From positions 8,687,889 to 8,751,888 of the forward strand of contig NC_061864.1 of NCBI RefSeq assembly GCF_907164915.1: a stretch of DNA of 64,000 nt. Direction: 5' to 3'. Of the stretch, positions 59,982-64,000 are shown one piece after another (position 1 is the stretch's first letter; the number at the start of each line of letters is the position of its first letter). The notes under the pieces are model-generated. The model ran no database searches. It was given only the letters and a program-made list of their open reading frames with translations, and was not told where the DNA came from. The DNA is from Impatiens glandulifera (lineage: Eukaryota > Streptophyta > Magnoliopsida > Ericales > Balsaminaceae). Both the position numbers and the translations under genes were made by a program.

Positions 59982-62838
59982 ATGAGCTCGACGACGTGCA
60001 CGAGCACTGTTCCAATAGGTACGTCTATTTGAAGCATGTTTTATTGATGTTCGTTTTCTGAGATTGATTAGGGTTTACTTCCCGTTTCGCTAAGTTCCCA
60101 GCGATTCGCGAAGGACTTCTCGTTTCGCTAAGTGCCTTACGATTCGCGAAGGACTTCTCGTTTCGCTAAGTGCCTTACGATTCGCGAAGGCCTTCCCGTT
60201 TCGCTAAGTTCATAGCGATTCGCGAAGTATTAATTATCCGTCTCTAAATCAAATCATGTTTTTATATTGCAGCTGAAGTTTTCGTTTTCTATAATGGAGA
60301 GTGGAAACTTGATGCTGATGGAATGCTGTTTTTTGATGCATCTTCAATCAAAACATTTGATCTACCCCAAAATACTCGTTATGCTGAATTACTTGATATA
60401 CTCTACGATAGACTTAATCTCCAGATATCAGCATACGATTTAGTGCTCCAAGTGAAGTATGATATTCCGAATATCAGAAATCCAAAACCTGTTTTTATTG
60501 ATAATGATGGGGATTTGAACACATATCTATCACGCTTGATTTTGGGTCGAACAGTGTCACCATTGTGTGTATCTGTAGTGGAGAAGTCAGCGTTTACTAA
60601 AGAAAAGATACCAGTACTTACATACCCAACTCAAGAAAGTATACTACCACCACAACTTACTCAGAAATTTGTTCCACCTGTTGTACCCTTGGAATTCTTT
60701 GTTGAAAGTCAAAATGAAGCCGGAGAAACCTCTTTGCCTCACATCCCACTTACTCAGGACTTGCATGTTAATAGTGGTGAAAAAGCATCAATACCTATAC
60801 AACCAAGTGCAAGAAGATCATCATTGGGTACACCAACTAGTGCAAGAAAGGCATCAAATGGTACACCAACAAGTGCAAGAAGATCATCAATGGGTACACC
60901 ATCTAGTGCAAGACGATCTTCAATGGGTACACCATCGACAGACCCGACAGACACATCACCGCCAGACCCCACATTTGCGATGGCATTAACTAGTGAAACC
61001 GTATTGGAAGTTGGTTCGTTCTTTGAAAATAAAAAAGAACTTCAACTTGCTCTATATAAATATGCGATGGCCAATCATTTTGAATTCAAAGTGGAGAAGT
61101 CAAGAAAAAATCTTTGGGAACTCAAATGTTTGGATGAGACATGCAAGTGGAGTTTGCGGGCTGTGAAAGGTAAGTTTTCTGAGATGTTTGAGATCCGGAC
61201 ATTTGAGCATCAACACTCATGCTCAACTTTGTCGAGGCCCAAGAAAAAAATGCAAACACCAGCATGGGTTATTGGGCAGTGCGTGAAGAGCAAGTACATG
61301 GACCATCATCATAACCACTTGCCTAAGAAAATAATTGAAGACATGCAGACAACTTATGGGATATTTTTGACTTATAATAAGACATGGAGGGCAAGGGAAA
61401 ATGCTTTAATAGCGGTGCGAGGGACGGTAGAGGATTCTTATGGAATACTGCCATCATACCTTTACATGTTGGAGAAGTGTAATCCTGGTACCATAACCGA
61501 CATACAGACAGACGAGCTCGGTCACTTCAAGTATATGTTCATGTCCCTAGGCCTCTCAATTAGGGGTTTCAAATCCTTTTGCCGTCCTGTATTATGTGTT
61601 GATGCTAGTTTTCTTAAGCACAAGGTGGGTGGTCAATTATTGGTGGCTATTGCATTGGATGCGAATGAGCAACTATATCCTGTCGCATTCGGCGTTGTTG
61701 ATTCAGAGAATAATAACTCCTGGACTTATTTCATGCAAAAACTGAGAGACGCAATTGGATTAGTTGATGATCTCGTCTTCGTATCCGACAGACACCCAAG
61801 CATCGCTAATGCCTTGTGTGCTGTTTTCCCAGAAGCAGACCACGGTGCGTGCACATATCACATAAAGATGAATATTGTGGCCAAATTCAAAAGTGATAAG
61901 TGTCATGCGGAGTTTGATTCGGCTTCAAGGGCATACACTGTCCACGAATTTAATCGTTGGTTTGAGAAAATCAAGGTTAAAGATCACCGGATTGCTGCCT
62001 ATTTGGAAGAAATTGGGTTCCCAAGATGGAGTAGAGCATTTTTTCCCGGTAAGCGATACAATCAACTGACAAGCAATTATGCTGAGAGTTTCAATAGTCA
62101 GAGCAGGGAAGCCAGAAAGTATCCCATTTCAGAAATGGCTGAGTATTTAAGATTCACAATACAACAATGGTTTAACGATAGAAGAGAAAGAGCGTCTAAT
62201 CACGAAGAAGTTTTATCTCCAAATTATGAGAAGGTGTTACGTGAGGGATTCGAGAAGGCCAGATTCTATACAGTCCAATCCCTTAACCGATTCGAGTTTT
62301 ATGTGCATGACAATCAGTCCCATTTCAAAGTCAATTTGAAAGACATGAACTACACTTGTAGAGTATTCGAAGTTTCGGGACTTCCTTGTACGCATGCAAT
62401 GGCTGCTGCCCGTAGTCGGAATTTGGTTTCTTATGACTTCTGTTCAAGGTATTAATATCTAGCTCACGTGTTCATTCTGTTTAACCAATTAATAATTCTG
62501 TTGTGTTACACAGGTATTACACAACTGAGTGTTGGATAAATTCATATGCCGAGACATGTTATCCTCCCGGTGATGAAGAAAATTGGGATGTTCCCGAACA
62601 TATCAAGCAACGTTCGTGTCTTAAACCAAATGTGAAGGTTAAGAAAGGCAGACCACAAACAAAGCGTAGGTCATCCCAGGGTGAGGTCCGTAAGATCCCG
62701 AGACGATGCAGCTCATGTGGTGGGCTTGGACATAATAGGGCAACATGCAAAGCAGTTATGCCTGCACCATCTACTGCACGAGCTTCATCATCTAAGCAGC
62801 ATGACTCATCATCTCAACAATATGAACCTTTAGCTTGA
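59982..62838 (+). CDS. MuDR-type MULE transposase of element 2, 845 aa
   Basis: Exons 59982-60018, 60273-62448 and 62514-62838, with the same structure as element 1 (exon 1 is 37 nt in both); the joined frame is open for 845 residues. Conserved: the DNA-binding zinc motif (CLDETCKW...HSC), LCVDASF, VSDRHPS, HGACTYHIKMN, NYAESFN and the C-terminal knuckle CSSCGGLGHNRATC. Differences: four SARRSS.GTP repeats instead of three, and the first Cys of the SWIM finger is Tyr (NYTCRVF; codon TAC at 62351-62353). Retention of intron 2 would hit a stop at once. The protein is about three-quarters or more identical to the element 1 protein. Activity is uncertain because of the SWIM change. Confidence 0.92.
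60081..60229. repeat. 19-bp-period array F (transposase intron 1, element 2)
   Basis: Four 38-bp dimers, each of two related 19-mers: CGTTTCGCTAAGTGCCTTA and CGATTCGCGAAGGACTTCT. Same intron as array E of element 1. Confidence 0.92.
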
Positions 62839-62983
62839 TAGATACTATGTTGTAATATATGTTGTTAATTGAACTATGGTACTGGTATGTTGTTAATTCA
62901 GGTTTAATGTGTTAATTCAGGTTTAATGTTTATGTTGTATGTTCTAGTAGTAGTAGTATATGAGTAGGGAAACGATGAGTATT

Positions 62984-63167
62984 AACTTAGCGAAACGGGA
63001 GGCACTTAGCGAATCGCGAGGGACTTAGCGAATCGGGAGGGACTTAGCGAATCGGAAACTACTTTGCGAATCGAAAAGTGCTAACTTAGCGAAACGAAAA
63101 GTACTTGGCGAAACGAAGAGTACTGGGCGAAACGAAGAGTACTTGGCGAAACGAAGGCTACTAACTT
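62984..63167. repeat. 19-bp-period array G (intergenic, element 2)
   Basis: About nine units of ACTTAGCGAAACGAAGAGT and variants (ACTTAGCGAATCGGGAGGG). Same position as array D of element 1, between the converging genes. Confidence 0.92.
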
Positions 63168-63308
63168 ATCTTTTTTGTAGGTTGAATGGTCAATTTACAA
63201 TACATCAATTTACACAAAATAATTTACAATACATCATCCAACTTCCAAAATATTCATCAAGGTTTACAATACATCAAAATAAGTTATCACTTTTACACAA
63301 AATAATGT

Positions 63309-63575
63309 TTAAGGTTCCATAATCTGATGGAATAACCGGACCGCCATCTTCTGCCTAAAAAACCCCATGTTTTCTGAGGTCACATTGTGCACGGGTTGAT
63401 TAGCGGTCAAGTGTTCCATGTACATTAGCGTGAAGACCCCACAGTCCCCGCTCTCTGTTGCCCGTGGGACTTCTCCAACCTTAGCAGCAGCGGTTTTCAC
63501 TTTGGGGTGTGGAAACCGTTTGTAAGTCATTGGTTGGATGGGGCCTTCGAATGAAGATACCTTGTCAAATGAAGT
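63309..63575 (-). pseudogene. 3' end of the Ulp1-like protease gene of element 2
   Basis: The minus-strand frame MTYKRFPHPKVKTAA, EVPRATESGDCGVFTLMYME, FFRQKMAVRLFHQIMEP corresponds to the last ~75 residues of the element 1 protease, including the nucleophile Cys. Upstream residues (His/Asp part, linker, DUF1985) are absent: the sequence goes within 50 bp into unrelated DNA, array H and then 5'-flank-like sequence. It is either an internally deleted gene or a last exon whose partners lie past 64000; the 5'-like sequence at about 63.8 kb favours deletion. Confidence 0.75.
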
Positions 63576-63608
63576 TCATGATTAACTATAAAGAACAAAA
63601 AATCTTGA

Positions 63609-63725
63609 CACTTAGCGAATCGCGAGGTACTACTTAGCGAAACGGTAAGTCCGTAGCGAAACGGTAAGTCCGTAGCGAAACGGTAAGTCCGTAGCGAAAC
63701 GGTAAGTCCGTAGCGAAACGGTAAG
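63609..63725. repeat. 19-bp-period array H (upstream of the Ulp1 remnant)
   Basis: Five to six units of CGTAGCGAAACGGTAAGTC, nearly identical to one another. Confidence 0.93.
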
Positions 63726-64000
63726 CAGATCTGAAACGGAAACACAAACGCTCTTATCAGACAGAGATTTTCTGCAATATGAACGAATAACAAATAATAA
63801 CTTAACATGAACCAATATTAACCATATAAGAAATAAGAATCAACAAAACGGAGAAAATGATGGACATAAAGGAAATATGAAAAGGTTTTTGAAATGAAGA
63901 AAATGTAAACAAGAACATAACTGTTAGAATGAAGATCCACCTCGACGACCTTCAAATAGTTAGAATCGGAGAACTCACATAAACCCTAATATAAGAAACC
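63726..64000 (-). other. 5'-flank-like part of element 2
   Basis: Read on the minus strand it resembles 5100-5330 of element 1 (ATTGGTTCAT repeats, TCATATTGCAG). No coding region is recognisable before the window ends. Confidence 0.5.

Larger units (their letters stand above)
59657..64000. mobile_element. Second Ulp1-type MULE (element 2), right end beyond the window
   Basis: Starts GGGAAATTTGATCAAATAA and shares with element 1's right TIR the blocks GTGGT.ATTTT..TTTTTTTTGGACGA, CCCTT.TCGCG and TTCAAATTGCCCTTACTAT-like sequence. Gene order is the mirror image of element 1: transposase (+), then a minus-strand Ulp1 remnant. Sequence at about 63770-63830 (minus strand: GGTTAATATTGGTTCAT) matches element 1's 5' flank at about 5170, so the far TIR should lie a few hundred bp beyond 64000. 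A 9-bp target duplication there would be expected to read ATATGATTA. Confidence 0.88.

Noticed and set aside
59801..60061. Plus-strand open frame across the element 2 leader
   Set aside because: Out of frame with, and overlapped by, the 37-nt exon 1 conserved in both transposase genes; Leu/Arg-rich from CTT/CGG repeats.

Overview
This is nuclear DNA from a dicot-like flowering plant. It is AT-rich, has spliced genes with GT/AG introns, and carries plant-type families: a cytosolic alpha-amylase, PUS10, an F-box/FBA cluster, Mutator-like elements (MULEs) and an L1-type LINE. The species cannot be named from the sequence alone. All gene models below were built by eye from reading frames, splice sites and comparison between paralogs.

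Layout. 1-430: 3' end of an F-box gene. 510-4545: an orphan exon-like stretch, a CCCACCT minisatellite, a small disordered-protein gene with a truncated neighbouring copy, and a two-exon small membrane-protein gene, the last three on the minus strand. 4780-13418: a complete 8.6-kb MULE (element 1) with about 150-bp terminal inverted repeats (TIRs) and a 9-bp target duplication. It carries a DUF1985/Ulp1-protease gene (+) converging on a MuDR-type transposase gene (-). It lies between the small membrane-protein gene (-) and PUS10 (+, 14225-19508), which were probably divergent neighbours before the insertion. 19864-22750: cytosolic alpha-amylase (AMY2 type, 12 exons, minus strand). 24.2-47.3 kb: an F-box cluster with five complete plus-strand genes, at least three relics and multi-kilobase tandem duplications. 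47729-48820: an F-box gene of another subfamily (-). 52.06-58.24 kb: a decayed LINE (-) containing a small dispersed repeat. 58353-59440: a short TAA-flanked inverted-repeat element. 59657 to the window end: a second, diverged MULE (element 2) in opposite orientation, with a full-length transposase gene but only the 3' end of the Ulp1 gene.

The most unusual signal is a set of non-coding arrays built on a constant 19-bp period. There are five in element 1 and three in element 2, always in introns, leaders or the intergenic gap of the MULEs. The unit sequence differs between the elements, yet the period and relative positions are kept, and the same motif forms the GC-rich palindrome inside each element's TIRs. 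This suggests multiplied internal transposase-binding or structural sites evolving together with the TIRs.

The MULE genes presumably act together: the transposase binds and cuts the ends, while the Ulp1-like cysteine protease has an unknown auxiliary role, as in other Ulp1-carrying plant MULEs. The F-box proteins are predicted SCF ubiquitin-ligase substrate adaptors. PUS10 and AMY2 are ordinary housekeeping or metabolic genes.
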